Positions 45,011 through 53,716 of a stretch of DNA of 64,000 nt are shown in pieces. The DNA comes from Marinisporobacter balticus. GTDB lineage: Bacteria; Bacillota; Clostridia; Peptostreptococcales; Thermotaleaceae. Location: the NCBI RefSeq assembly GCF_004345705.1, contig NZ_SLWV01000004.1:124001-188000 (forward strand). The letters run 5' to 3'. Below the pieces are notes generated by a model, which saw only the letters and a program-made list of their open reading frames with translations, was not told the DNA's origin and did not search any database. Position 1 is the first letter of the stretch. Each line of letters opens with the position of its first letter. The translations under genes and the position numbers were made by a program.

Positions 45011-45859
45011 ATGGAAAAATTAATTATTACAGCTGCAATATGTGGCGCAGAGGTAACAAAAGAACACAATCCAAATGTTCCTTATACAGTAGAAGAAATA
45101 GCAAGAGAAGCACATACTGCTTATAAAGCAGGAGCGAGCATTATTCACTTACACGTAAGAGAAGATGACGGCACACCCACACAAGATAAAAACAGATTTA
45201 AAGCATGCATCGATGCCATTAGAAAAATTTGTCCAGATGCAATCATTCAGCCTTCAACAGGTGGCGCTGTAGGGATGACGGACCTTGAGAGACTTCAGTC
45301 TACAGAAGTTGAAGAATTAGCATTAGGACTAAAGCATCCTGAAATGGCAACGCTTGATTGTGGTACTTGCAACTTTGGTGGAGATGAAGTATTTGTAAAT
45401 ACAGATAATACGATCAAAAACTTTGGGAAGATTATGATTGAAAGAGGCGTGAAACCTGAAATTGAAGTATTCGATAAGGGAATGATTGACATTGCGATCA
45501 AGATGCATAAAAAAGGCTACATAAAAACACCAATGCACTTTGATTTTGTACTAGGGGTTCAAATGAGTGCCACTGCAAGAGATTTAGCATTTATGGTAGA
45601 TAGTATACCAGTAGGTTCTACATGGACAGTAGCAGGAGTTGGCAAAAGCCAATTTCAAATGGCAGCTATTGCGATCGCGATGGGTGGACATGTAAGAGTA
45701 GGGTTTGAAGACAATGTTTATATTGAAAAAGGGGTTGCAGCAAAAAGCAATGGAGAGTCTGTTGAAAAAGTGGTTAGAATCGCCAAAGAATTAGGTAGAC
45801 AAATCGCAACACCCACTGAAGCAAGAGAGATCCTAGGATTAAAACCTTTAAATAGCTAA
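45011..45859 (+). CDS. kce: 3-keto-5-aminohexanoate cleavage enzyme
   Basis: Condenses 3-keto-5-aminohexanoate with acetyl-CoA to yield acetoacetate and 3-aminobutyryl-CoA. It belongs to the BKACE (DUF849) TIM-barrel family; the zinc-binding HLH motif (IIHLHVRED) lies near residues 45-52. At 282 residues it is full length. I use ATG 45011, since GAGGAG (44994-44999) would overlap the GTG at 44999. Co-location with kal supports this substrate among the many BKACE activities. Confidence 0.93.
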   Translation: MEKLIITAAICGAEVTKEHNPNVPYTVEEIAREAHTAYKAGASIIHLHVREDDGTPTQDKNRFKACIDAIRKICPDAIIQPSTGGAVGMTDLERLQSTEVEELALGLKHPEMATLDCGTCNFGGDEVFVNTDNTIKNFGKIMIERGVKPEIEVFDKGMIDIAIKMHKKGYIKTPMHFDFVLGVQMSATARDLAFMVDSIPVGSTWTVAGVGKSQFQMAAIAIAMGGHVRVGFEDNVYIEKGVAAKSNGESVEKVVRIAKELGRQIATPTEAREILGLKPLNS

Positions 45860-45871
45860 AAATAAATAGGC

Positions 45872-45905
45872 AAAAAAGAACTCCATTTTTTAGGGGTTCT
45901 TTTTT
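45872..45905 (+). terminator. Terminator of kal-kce
   Basis: AAAAAAGAAC..CC / GG..GTTCTTTTTT hairpin with T-run. Confidence 0.85.
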
Positions 45906-45971
45906 ATACTTTTAACATGTAATGATTTTGTATATAATAGGAATAGGAAAAAGAATAAGGGAGGAATAAAA

Positions 45972-46610
45972 ATGAAATTATTTATTGATACAGCAAATGT
46001 AGAGGAGATTAGAGAAATTGGCATGTGGGGAGTATTAGCAGGGGTAACTACGAATCCAAGTCTTATCGCAAAGGAAGGAAGAGATTTTGAAACAGTGATC
46101 AAAGAAATAACAGAAATTGTAGATGGACCTATCAGTGCAGAAGTAATGGGAGAAACTGCTGAACAAATGGTAAAAGAAGGAAAAGAATTATCCAAACTAC
46201 ATAAAAATATCGTGATTAAAATTCCGATGAATGCAGAAGGCTTAAAAGCAGTAAAGGCATTGAAACAAAAAGGAATTAAGACCAATGTGACTTTGATATT
46301 TTCTGCAAACCAAGCATTGCTTGCAGCACGTGCTGGGGCAAGTTTTGTCAGTCCTTTTGTAGGAAGAATGGATGATATAGGCAATATTGGCATGGATTTG
46401 ATACGTGATATTGCAAATATTTTTGAACTACATGGCATAGAGACAGAAATTATTTCAGCAAGTATTCGTCATACAGCACATGTGATGGAGTCCGCATTAG
46501 CAGGCGCACATATTGCAACTATCCCTTACAAGGTATTTAACCAAATGCTAAATCATCCACTTACAGATAAAGGAATCGAAAGATTTAAGGCGGATTGGAA
46601 TAATAGATAG
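45972..46610 (+). CDS. tal: Transaldolase (small TalC/FSA-type)
   Basis: Moves a dihydroxyacetone unit between sugar phosphates in the non-oxidative pentose phosphate pathway. The 212-residue length fits the short MipB/TalC-type family. TTNPSL and the Schiff-base lysine in VIKIPM (near residue 83) are visible. GGGAGG lies upstream. In Bacillus and Clostridia the gene sits near glpX and rho, as here. A fructose-6-phosphate aldolase activity cannot be ruled out by eye. Confidence 0.9.
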   Translation: MKLFIDTANVEEIREIGMWGVLAGVTTNPSLIAKEGRDFETVIKEITEIVDGPISAEVMGETAEQMVKEGKELSKLHKNIVIKIPMNAEGLKAVKALKQKGIKTNVTLIFSANQALLAARAGASFVSPFVGRMDDIGNIGMDLIRDIANIFELHGIETEIISASIRHTAHVMESALAGAHIATIPYKVFNQMLNHPLTDKGIERFKADWNNR

Positions 46611-46647
46611 AAAAAAGTATGTTATAATGATATAAAGTGATATATTA

Positions 46648-46684
46648 ATATTGATAAAAGGAAGTATTGTGCTTTTATTAATAT
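46648..46684 (+). promoter_or_regulatory. Hairpin in the leader of the first glpX gene
   Basis: ATATTGATAAAAG pairs with CTTTTATTAATAT over 13 bp (one G-U) around an 11-nt loop, ending 31 nt before the start codon. No T-run follows. Confidence 0.5.
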
Positions 46685-46715
46685 GACGTACATACAGTTT
46701 ATTGGAGGTAAAAAA

Positions 46716-47711
46716 ATGGATAGAAATTTAGCTTTAGAAATTGTAAGGGTTACAGAAACAGCTGCACTAGCGAGTGCGAGATATATGGGTAGAGGAGATA
46801 AGGAAGCTGCAGATCAAGCGGCGGTAGATGGGATGAGGAAAGCATTTTCGCATGTATCGATTAAAGGAACGGTAGTGATTGGCGAAGGGGAACTTGATGA
46901 AGCCCCGATGCTCTATATAGGAGAAGAAGTAGGAACGTGTAAAGAACTAGATAAAGAAGTGGATATTGCAGTAGATCCACTAGAAGGAACAAACTTGATT
47001 GCCAAGGGACTTCCAAATGCTATTGCAGTACTTGCTATGGCACCAAAGGGTACATTATTACATGCACCGGATACATATATGAAAAAGATTGCAGTAGGAC
47101 CGAAGGCAAAAGGATGTATCAACTTAGAAGATTCTGTTGAAAAAAACTTAAAAGCAGTTGCAAAGGCTTTAAATAAAGAGATGCAGGATTTAACCTTAAT
47201 GATTCAAGATCGAGAAAGACATAAAGAAATTATTAAAGAAGCAAGAATTGCTGGATGTCGAATCAAACTATTTAGTGATGGGGATGTAGCGACAGCAATT
47301 GCTACGTGCTTTGAAGATACAGGAATTGATATATTTATGGGAATTGGTGGTGCGCCAGAAGGTGTGATTGCAGCAGCAGCGATCAAATGCATGGGTGGAG
47401 AAATGCAAGGAAAAATCATACCGCTTTATGAGGAAGATAAAGCTAGGTGTGAGGAGTTAGGATGGACAAAAGAGAAAAGAGCGAAATTACTTACTTTAGA
47501 TGATTTGGTAAGCTCTGATGATGTATTATTTGTAGCAACGGGCGTATCTGATGGGGAATTATTAAAAGGGGTTACTTATTTGGAGAATAATAGAGCAAGA
47601 ACGCACTCTGTAGTGATGAGAGGGAGTACTGGAACGATTCGATTTGTAGATGCAATTCATAAGTTAGATAAGAATGATATATTAATAGAAACGATGGCGA
47701 AACATAAATAA
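46716..47711 (+). CDS. glpX: Class II fructose-1,6-bisphosphatase, copy 1
   Basis: Hydrolyses fructose-1,6-bisphosphate in gluconeogenesis. 331 residues from ATG 46716 (GGAGG upstream). It has the GlpX metal-site phrases GEGELDEAPML (~55-65) and VDPLEGTN (~84-91), and IGGAPEGVIAAAAIKC near 205-220. It is a tandem paralog of the next gene, which differs at the second motif (DPVDGTN). An amino-acid fermenter needs gluconeogenesis for sugars, which fits. Which copy is the main enzyme is unknown. Confidence 0.92.
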   Translation: MDRNLALEIVRVTETAALASARYMGRGDKEAADQAAVDGMRKAFSHVSIKGTVVIGEGELDEAPMLYIGEEVGTCKELDKEVDIAVDPLEGTNLIAKGLPNAIAVLAMAPKGTLLHAPDTYMKKIAVGPKAKGCINLEDSVEKNLKAVAKALNKEMQDLTLMIQDRERHKEIIKEARIAGCRIKLFSDGDVATAIATCFEDTGIDIFMGIGGAPEGVIAAAAIKCMGGEMQGKIIPLYEEDKARCEELGWTKEKRAKLLTLDDLVSSDDVLFVATGVSDGELLKGVTYLENNRARTHSVVMRGSTGTIRFVDAIHKLDKNDILIETMAKHK

Positions 47712-47725
47712 GGGGGCATATTTTT

Positions 47726-48694
47726 ATGGATAGAAATCTGGCATTAAACTTAGCGAGAGTTACGGAGGCAGCAGCATTAGGTGCTGCAAAATATATGGGG
47801 AGAGGCGATAAAAATATCGCGGACCAAGCAGCTGTTGATGGCATGAGAAGTATGCTAGATACATTAAACATAGATGGAACAGTCGTGATTGGTGAAGGAG
47901 AAATGGATGAAGCACCCATGCTTTATATTGGGGAGCAGATAGGAAAGTCTGTAGAAGGATCTATAAAGGTAGATATTGCTGTAGATCCTGTAGATGGAAC
48001 GAATTGTGTTGCAAAGGGACTTCCAAATGCTGTAGCTGTAGTAGCGATAGCACCCAAAGGACATCTTTTAAATGCACCCGATATGTATATGGACAAAATT
48101 GCAGTAGGTCCTAAAGCAAAAGGTGTGGTTTCTCTGGATGCACCCGTAAAAGAAAATCTGATAAATGTTGCAAAAGCACTTAATAAAAACATTACAGACC
48201 TTACAGTGACAATGCTTGATCGAGAGAGACATGAAAAAATCATGAAAGAATGTAGAGAATTAGGAGTAAGAATAAAATTGTTCCAAGAAGGAGATGTGGC
48301 TGCGGCTATTGCTACATGCTTTGAAGATCGAGGCGTAGATATCATGCTTGGCATTGGGGGTGCACCAGAGGGGGTTATTGCTGCAGCTGCCCTAAAATGT
48401 TTAGGGGGAGAATTTCAAGGGAAGTTAGTTCCTTTCGAAGAAGAAGAAAAAGAAAGATGTGAAAGAATGGGCGTACCTACAGATACGGTATTGCTGATGG
48501 AAGATTTGGTAAAGGGAGATGAAGTGTTATTTGCGTCTACTGGGATATCTGATGGGGATTTATTAAAAGGGGTTACCTATTATGGAAACAATATGGCAAG
48601 AACCCATTCTGTTGTCATGCGTGCAGAAACAGGCACAATCAGATTTATAGAAACTGTTCACAAATTGGATCAAAAACCAGAGTATGCAAAATAA
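47726..48694 (+). CDS. glpX: Class II fructose-1,6-bisphosphatase, copy 2
   Basis: 322 residues, starting 14 bp after copy 1 with the same N-terminal plan (DRNLALNLARVTEAAALGAA). Metal-site motifs are GEGEMDEAPML and VDPVDGTN. High similarity and tandem position show a gene duplication. Divergence is spread along the length, so it is not recent. It may have shifted to another sugar bisphosphate such as sedoheptulose-1,7-bisphosphate; this is inference, with transaldolase next door as context. Confidence 0.92.
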   Translation: MDRNLALNLARVTEAAALGAAKYMGRGDKNIADQAAVDGMRSMLDTLNIDGTVVIGEGEMDEAPMLYIGEQIGKSVEGSIKVDIAVDPVDGTNCVAKGLPNAVAVVAIAPKGHLLNAPDMYMDKIAVGPKAKGVVSLDAPVKENLINVAKALNKNITDLTVTMLDRERHEKIMKECRELGVRIKLFQEGDVAAAIATCFEDRGVDIMLGIGGAPEGVIAAAALKCLGGEFQGKLVPFEEEEKERCERMGVPTDTVLLMEDLVKGDEVLFASTGISDGDLLKGVTYYGNNMARTHSVVMRAETGTIRFIETVHKLDQKPEYAK

Positions 48695-48704
48695 TAGCAA
48701 GGAC

Positions 48705-48733
48705 TTGACAATAAAAACGATGCCATATAGAAT
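48705..48733 (+). promoter_or_regulatory. Sigma-A promoter of rho
   Basis: TTGACA-N17-TAGAAT; predicted start near 48740, about 140 nt before the rho start codon. Confidence 0.75.
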
Positions 48734-48775
48734 TGTAAGGATTGAAGTTCTAGAAAAAATAAATTTTGAATGATG

Positions 48776-48805
48776 ACTTGAAGGTTGTATATACAACCTT
48801 CAAGT
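48776..48805. promoter_or_regulatory. 30-bp perfect palindrome in the rho leader
   Basis: ACTTGAAGGTTGTAT followed directly by its exact complement. In RNA it gives a 13-bp stem with a 4-nt loop, without a T-run, at about +36 to +66 of the rho leader. It could be a DNA operator or a leader structure for rho autoregulation. Confidence 0.6.
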
Positions 48806-48878
48806 ATAAGCAGATAGCCAAAATTATTAATTTTGTGCGAATCGCTTGGTTATGATAGACATAAACGGAGGTGTGGTT

Positions 48879-50204
48879 TTGGATTTGCTTGAAATAGAAA
48901 AAAAGAAGTTGGACGAGCTGAGAGAGATGGCAAAAAAGCTTCATATAAAAAATATCACGAAGTATAAAAAACATGAACTAATAGAACTAGTGATGGCCAC
49001 TTCGAAAAAAGAAGAAGCAGTAGAAGAAAAGAAAATTCAGATGAACCGAGAGAAACTGCCGGAAAAGATCAATAATGAAATAGATAACAGTCGAAATGTA
49101 GATACCGTAGAAGGTGTACTTGAACTTACTGAAGGCGGATTTGGATTTTTAAGATTTTATAATTTTCTTACCAGCGATGAGGATGTATATGTATCACCCT
49201 CACAAATCAGAAGGTTTAATTTAAAAACAGGTGATAAAGTTTTAGGTATTACGCGACCACCGAAAAGTGGTGAAAAATTTAGAGCTCTTCTATATGTACA
49301 AAAGGTTAACAATGACAATCCTGAAATCGCTTCGAAAAGACCTAACTTTGATAATCTCACACCTATTTACCCCAATGAAAGGCTAACCCTTGAATATGAT
49401 CCTACAGATCTTTCAACAAGACTCATTGACTTAATTGCGCCTATAGGAAAAGGGCAAAGAGGCTTGATTGTAGCCCCACCGAAGGCTGGAAAAACCATAT
49501 TGCTTAAAAAAATTGCAAATAGTATTGCACAAAAGCATAAAGAGATTGAGATTATAGTCCTTTTAATAGATGAAAGACCAGAGGAAGTTACAGATATGCA
49601 AAGGTCTATTAATGGAGAGGTAATCTACTCTACGTTTGATGAATTGCCAAGTCACCATATAAAGGTAGCTGAAATGGTTTTAAATAGAGCTAAAAGGCTT
49701 ATAGAGCATGGAAAAGATGTGGTAATCTTATTAGATAGTATTACAAGGCTTGCCCGTGCATACAACTTGACAATCCCATCTACTGGAAGAACATTATCAG
49801 GAGGACTAGACCCTGGCGCACTGCACAAACCAAAAAGATTTTTTGGTGCAGCTAGAAATATTGAAGAAGGTGGTAGCTTAACAATTTTAGCGACTGCTTT
49901 GATCGATACAGGAAGCCGTATGGATGATGTGATTTTTGAAGAATTCAAAGGTACAGGAAATATGGAACTACACTTAGATAGAAAACTATCAGAAAAAAGA
50001 ATATTCCCTGCAATTAATGTGAATAAATCAGGAACAAGAAGAGAAGATCTATTGATGAACCAAAAAGAATTAGAGGCTATATGGAATATCAGGCGTGCCA
50101 TGTCTAACAACCAAACCCAAGAAATGACAGGAACCATTATTAATAAGCTTACAGAAACGAAAACAAATCTAGAGTTTGTAGAAAAGATGCGCAATAAAAT
50201 TTAA
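48879..50204 (+). CDS. rho: Transcription termination factor Rho
   Basis: A hexameric RNA-dependent ATPase that ends transcription. 441 residues from TTG 48879: GGAGG at 48867-48871 is 7 nt away and the N-terminus then reads DLLEIEKKKLDELREMA, as in the Rho N-domain. The frame also opens at ATG 48846, but with no ribosome site. A cold-shock-like RNA-binding domain (~70-140, GGFGFLRFYNFL) and the RecA-like domain with Walker A APPKAGKT follow. The charged insert between them is short. A promoter and palindrome lie upstream. Confidence 0.95.
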   Translation: MDLLEIEKKKLDELREMAKKLHIKNITKYKKHELIELVMATSKKEEAVEEKKIQMNREKLPEKINNEIDNSRNVDTVEGVLELTEGGFGFLRFYNFLTSDEDVYVSPSQIRRFNLKTGDKVLGITRPPKSGEKFRALLYVQKVNNDNPEIASKRPNFDNLTPIYPNERLTLEYDPTDLSTRLIDLIAPIGKGQRGLIVAPPKAGKTILLKKIANSIAQKHKEIEIIVLLIDERPEEVTDMQRSINGEVIYSTFDELPSHHIKVAEMVLNRAKRLIEHGKDVVILLDSITRLARAYNLTIPSTGRTLSGGLDPGALHKPKRFFGAARNIEEGGSLTILATALIDTGSRMDDVIFEEFKGTGNMELHLDRKLSEKRIFPAINVNKSGTRREDLLMNQKELEAIWNIRRAMSNNQTQEMTGTIINKLTETKTNLEFVEKMRNKI

Positions 50205-50216
50205 ACGAAAAAACGC

Positions 50217-50245
50217 TTGAACTTAAATATCGCCTATGCTATAAT
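50217..50245 (+). promoter_or_regulatory. Sigma-A promoter of rpmE
   Basis: TTGAAC-N17-TATAAT, ~65 bp before ATG 50311. Confidence 0.8.
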
Positions 50246-50310
50246 GTAATAGTTGAAAATGAAGAATTATGTTTTGATATAGAGAAATACAAAAGAAAGA
50301 GGTGAATAAC

Positions 50311-50511
50311 ATGAAAGCAGCAATCCATCCAGATTACAAAAAATCAGTTATAAAATGTGCTTGTGGCAATACATTTGAAACAGGTTCTGTAAAAGAAGAA
50401 ATCAAAGTGGAAGTTTGTTCAGAATGTCATCCATTCTATACGGGTAAACAAAAGTTTGCAAGTCAAGGTGGACGTGTGGATAAGTTTAAGCAAAAATATG
50501 GCATGAAGTAA
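50311..50511 (+). CDS. rpmE: Ribosomal protein L31 (zinc-binding type)
   Basis: 66-residue protein of the large ribosomal subunit. Four cysteines in CAC and CSEC contexts mark the zinc-binding form rather than the zinc-free YtiA paralog. Start ATG 50311, preceded by AAAGAGGTG; GTG 50302 overlaps that site. It has its own promoter, and follows rho as in most Firmicutes. Confidence 0.95.
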   Translation: MKAAIHPDYKKSVIKCACGNTFETGSVKEEIKVEVCSECHPFYTGKQKFASQGGRVDKFKQKYGMK

Positions 50512-50539
50512 TAATAGGATAGAGATTTTAGATAATTTT

Positions 50540-50570
50540 AGGTTAGAGATGATGATCTCTAACCTTTGTT
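50540..50570 (+). terminator. Probable terminator of rpmE
   Basis: AGGTTAGAGAT-GATG-ATCTCTAACCT hairpin followed by a weak T-rich tail (TTGTTG). Confidence 0.65.
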
Positions 50571-50612
50571 GTATATGGAGAAAAAATATACCTTTCTGAA
50601 AGGAGGATTCAT

Positions 50613-51569
50613 TTGGATTACGAAAAGATTTTTAGGAAGCAGGCAAGACCAACAAGTATTGGGGGGCAAGCAGTAATAGAGGGTATTATGATGAGAGGTC
50701 CAAAAGATATTGCTATTGCAGTTAGAAAGCAAGACCAAGAGATTGTTATAAAAAAAGAAGCGATAAAGGGAATGACAAAGAGTATCTTTACGAAAATTCC
50801 TATTATTCGAGGAAGCATTGCGCTGATTGATGCGATGGTTATGGGTGTAAAGTCACTCACATACTCTGCTGAGTTTTTTGAAGAAGAAGAGGATACAGAA
50901 GAAAAAGGAAAGTTTGAGCTATGGATTGAGAAGAATTTTGGAGATAAGGCGAATGATATGCTCATTTATTTTTCTGTATTTATGGCGCTAGCTGTAGGGA
51001 TCATTCTTTTTATTATTTCTCCAACGGTAGCAATGAATTTTCTGAAGGGAAAAATAACAAATGCGTGGGCTTTAAATGCTGTAGAAGGCATAGTAAGAAT
51101 TCTGTTATTTGTAGGATATATTCTTTTGATCTCAAGAATGAAGGATATACAAAGAGTCTTTCAATACCATGGGGCAGAACATAAAACCATTCATTGTTAT
51201 GAGAGTGGGCTTCCTTTAACGGTAGAAAATGCAAAAACTTTTCCAACCCTTCACCCAAGATGTGGGACAAGTTTTCTTGTGTTTGTGATGATTGTAAGTC
51301 TTATTCTATTTTCCATGGTAGGTTGGCCAAATCCTTTGATGCGGATTTTGTCGAGATTTGTATTGCTACCAATCGTTGCAGGGATTTCTTATGAAGTTTT
51401 AAAATGGGCAGGAAAAAGCCAATCTAAATTTGTACAAATGATTAGTTATCCAGGATTATTGCTACAAAAATTAACGACAAGAGAACCGGACGATAGTCAA
51501 TTAGAAGTAGCAATTGCTGCAATGAAAAATGTTTTGGTGGAGGACAAGGAGGCAGACCTTTGGCAGTAA
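50613..51569 (+). CDS. DUF1385 (YqhQ-like) membrane protein
   Basis: A 318-residue protein with TTG start 6 nt after AAGGAGG. The N-terminal part has the family phrase IGGQAVIEGIMMRGP; three to five hydrophobic segments follow, and a conserved-looking cluster (YHGAEHKTIHCYE, LHPRCGTSFL) may bind metal. The function is unknown to me. The gene commonly lies between rpmE and prmC/prfA in Clostridia. Its end overlaps prmC by 10 bp, so they are probably cotranslated. Confidence 0.85.
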   Translation: MDYEKIFRKQARPTSIGGQAVIEGIMMRGPKDIAIAVRKQDQEIVIKKEAIKGMTKSIFTKIPIIRGSIALIDAMVMGVKSLTYSAEFFEEEEDTEEKGKFELWIEKNFGDKANDMLIYFSVFMALAVGIILFIISPTVAMNFLKGKITNAWALNAVEGIVRILLFVGYILLISRMKDIQRVFQYHGAEHKTIHCYESGLPLTVENAKTFPTLHPRCGTSFLVFVMIVSLILFSMVGWPNPLMRILSRFVLLPIVAGISYEVLKWAGKSQSKFVQMISYPGLLLQKLTTREPDDSQLEVAIAAMKNVLVEDKEADLWQ

Positions 51570-52426
51570 AGATACAAGAAGCTTTAAAAGAAGTTGTAAG
51601 TAGAATGGAAAAAATGAGCATACAAACACCTCTGTTAGATGCAGAGGTGCTTTTGTGTCATGTTTTAAAGAAAGAACGATATTTTTTATATACCCATCGA
51701 AACGATTGCTTGACAGATGAACAAGTTTCTCTTTTTTTAACCCTTATTGAAAAAAGAATTAACGGTATGCCTGTACAATATATTACAAATACTCAAGAGT
51801 TCATGGGACTAGACTTCTATGTAAAAGAAGGGGTACTTATTCCTAGGGCGGATACAGAAATATTAGTAGAAAGTGTAATAGAATGGGCAAAGAAAAGGAA
51901 TAATGAACCTATAAGGGTCGCGGACCTAGGAGCGGGAAGTGGTGCCATCACGATAAGCCTTGCAAAATATATAAAAAAAAGCTACGTATATTCTGTAGAT
52001 ATATCCCCAGTAGCCTTAGCGATTGCAAAAAGAAATGCTCAATATAATGAGACCAACAATATTACTTTTTTAGAGGGAGATCTATTTGAACCTTTAAGAA
52101 AAGAAAAGATAGAAGGAAAGATCGATCTATTGGTTTCTAATCCACCTTATATACCGAGGGATGAAATTGAAAAGCTTCAGATAGAAGTTGCAAAACATGA
52201 ACCAAAGCTTGCATTAGATGGTGGGATAGATGGATTAGATTACTATAGAAGAATAATTGATGAAGCAATGTTTTTTGTAAAAAAAGGAGGTTGTATTGCC
52301 CTTGAAGTAGGACATGATCAAGGAGACAGGGTAAAGGTAATGATGATGGAAAAAGGGTGCTATAGAGATATAAAGAAGATAAAAGATTTGGCGGGAATTG
52401 AAAGGGTCGTCACCGCTACGTTGTGA
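51560..52426 (+). CDS. prmC: Release factor glutamine N5-methyltransferase
   Basis: Methylates the GGQ glutamine of release factors RF1 and RF2 using SAM. 288 residues. The SAM motif DLGAGSGAI and the catalytic NPPY (SNPPYIP) are present, with the helical N-terminal domain that docks to RF1. TTG start, with GGAGG 8 nt upstream, inside the end of the DUF1385 gene. The substrate gene prfA follows 57 bp downstream. Confidence 0.95.
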   Translation: MAVKIQEALKEVVSRMEKMSIQTPLLDAEVLLCHVLKKERYFLYTHRNDCLTDEQVSLFLTLIEKRINGMPVQYITNTQEFMGLDFYVKEGVLIPRADTEILVESVIEWAKKRNNEPIRVADLGAGSGAITISLAKYIKKSYVYSVDISPVALAIAKRNAQYNETNNITFLEGDLFEPLRKEKIEGKIDLLVSNPPYIPRDEIEKLQIEVAKHEPKLALDGGIDGLDYYRRIIDEAMFFVKKGGCIALEVGHDQGDRVKVMMMEKGCYRDIKKIKDLAGIERVVTATL

Positions 52427-52483
52427 AAATAGCGCAAAGATGATATAATAAACTGTTGATATAAAATTTGTGAGGTGAAATAG

Positions 52484-53551
52484 ATGTTTGAAAAATTAGA
52501 TTTTATACATGATAAATATGCTGACTTGAGCCGAAAAGTGTCAGACCCAGAGGTTATTAATAAGCAAACAGAATGGCAAAAATATATAAAAGAGCTTGCG
52601 GACATCGAACCTATTGTAAATGGGTACAAAGAATATAAGGAAACCAAAGATGGGATAGAAGAAGCAAAATCTATTTTAGAAGAAAGTAATGATGAAGAAT
52701 TAAGAGAAATGGCAAAGATGGAATTAAATGAGTTAGAAGATAAAATAGAGGATGTAGAAAATCAATTAAAACTATTGTTAATCCCTAAGGATCCGAATGA
52801 TGAAAAGAATGTTATTGTAGAGATTCGAGCGGGTGCCGGTGGTGACGAGGCAGGTTTGTTTGCAGGAAATTTATTGAGAATGTATACAAGATATGCAGAA
52901 AGAAATCGATGGAAAGTAGAAATGATGAGTTTAAATGAAACAGGTGTCGGTGGGATTAAGGAAGTTATCTTTATGCTTAAAGGAAAAGGTGCTTATTCAA
53001 GACTGAAGTATGAAAGTGGTGTCCATAGAGTACAGAGAATTCCTACTACAGAATCAGGAGGAAGAATCCATACGTCTACAGCTACTGTAGCGGTATTGCC
53101 AGAAGCAGATGATGTTGAAGTTGAAATCAATCCAAATGATGTGCGCGTAGATGTTTTCCGTTCTTCTGGAAATGGTGGACAGAGTGTTAATACAACAGAT
53201 TCTGCTGTAAGGGTTACCCATATGCCTACAGGAATTGTTATTTCTTGTCAAGATGAAAAATCACAGCTTAAGAATAAAGATAAAGCATTTAAAATTTTGA
53301 AAGCAAGATTGTATGATAAGATGTGTGCAGAACAACATGCAGAAATTGCTGAAGAGAGAAAGAGTCAAGTAGGTACTGGAGATAGAAGTGAAAGAATTAG
53401 AACCTATAATTTCCCACAAGGACGTGTTACAGATCATAGAATCAATCTAACATTATATAAGCTAGATTATTTATTAGACGGAGAGATTGATGAAATATTA
53501 GATGCATTGATTACAACAGATCAAGCAAAAAAATTACAGCAAGTCGTATAG
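52484..53551 (+). CDS. prfA: Peptide chain release factor 1
   Basis: Reads UAA and UAG and releases the finished peptide on the ribosome. 355 residues, full length. The GGQ motif is at SSGNGGQSVNTTDSAVR; PTTESGGRIHTS and the codon-reading loop lie before it. GTGAGGTG lies upstream of the ATG. No frameshift site is present, which separates it from prfB. Confidence 0.97.
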   Translation: MFEKLDFIHDKYADLSRKVSDPEVINKQTEWQKYIKELADIEPIVNGYKEYKETKDGIEEAKSILEESNDEELREMAKMELNELEDKIEDVENQLKLLLIPKDPNDEKNVIVEIRAGAGGDEAGLFAGNLLRMYTRYAERNRWKVEMMSLNETGVGGIKEVIFMLKGKGAYSRLKYESGVHRVQRIPTTESGGRIHTSTATVAVLPEADDVEVEINPNDVRVDVFRSSGNGGQSVNTTDSAVRVTHMPTGIVISCQDEKSQLKNKDKAFKILKARLYDKMCAEQHAEIAEERKSQVGTGDRSERIRTYNFPQGRVTDHRINLTLYKLDYLLDGEIDEILDALITTDQAKKLQQVV

Positions 53552-53559
53552 CTTTTATG

Positions 53560-53588
53560 CTGAGGAACGTATCGTTCCTCAGTTTTTT
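53560..53588 (+). terminator. Terminator of prfA
   Basis: CTGAGGAACG-TAT-CGTTCCTCAG followed by TTTTTT. Confidence 0.95.
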
Positions 53589-53716
53589 GTTATACATGTA
53601 GTTATTACTTGAAAAAAAGGAGTATGAGTGATAGACTATAAATTATATTTTCAGAAAGGTATATGAATAATATATTTTATGCAAATTAACAATAGAATAT
53701 TTTCTAAGAAAGAAGT

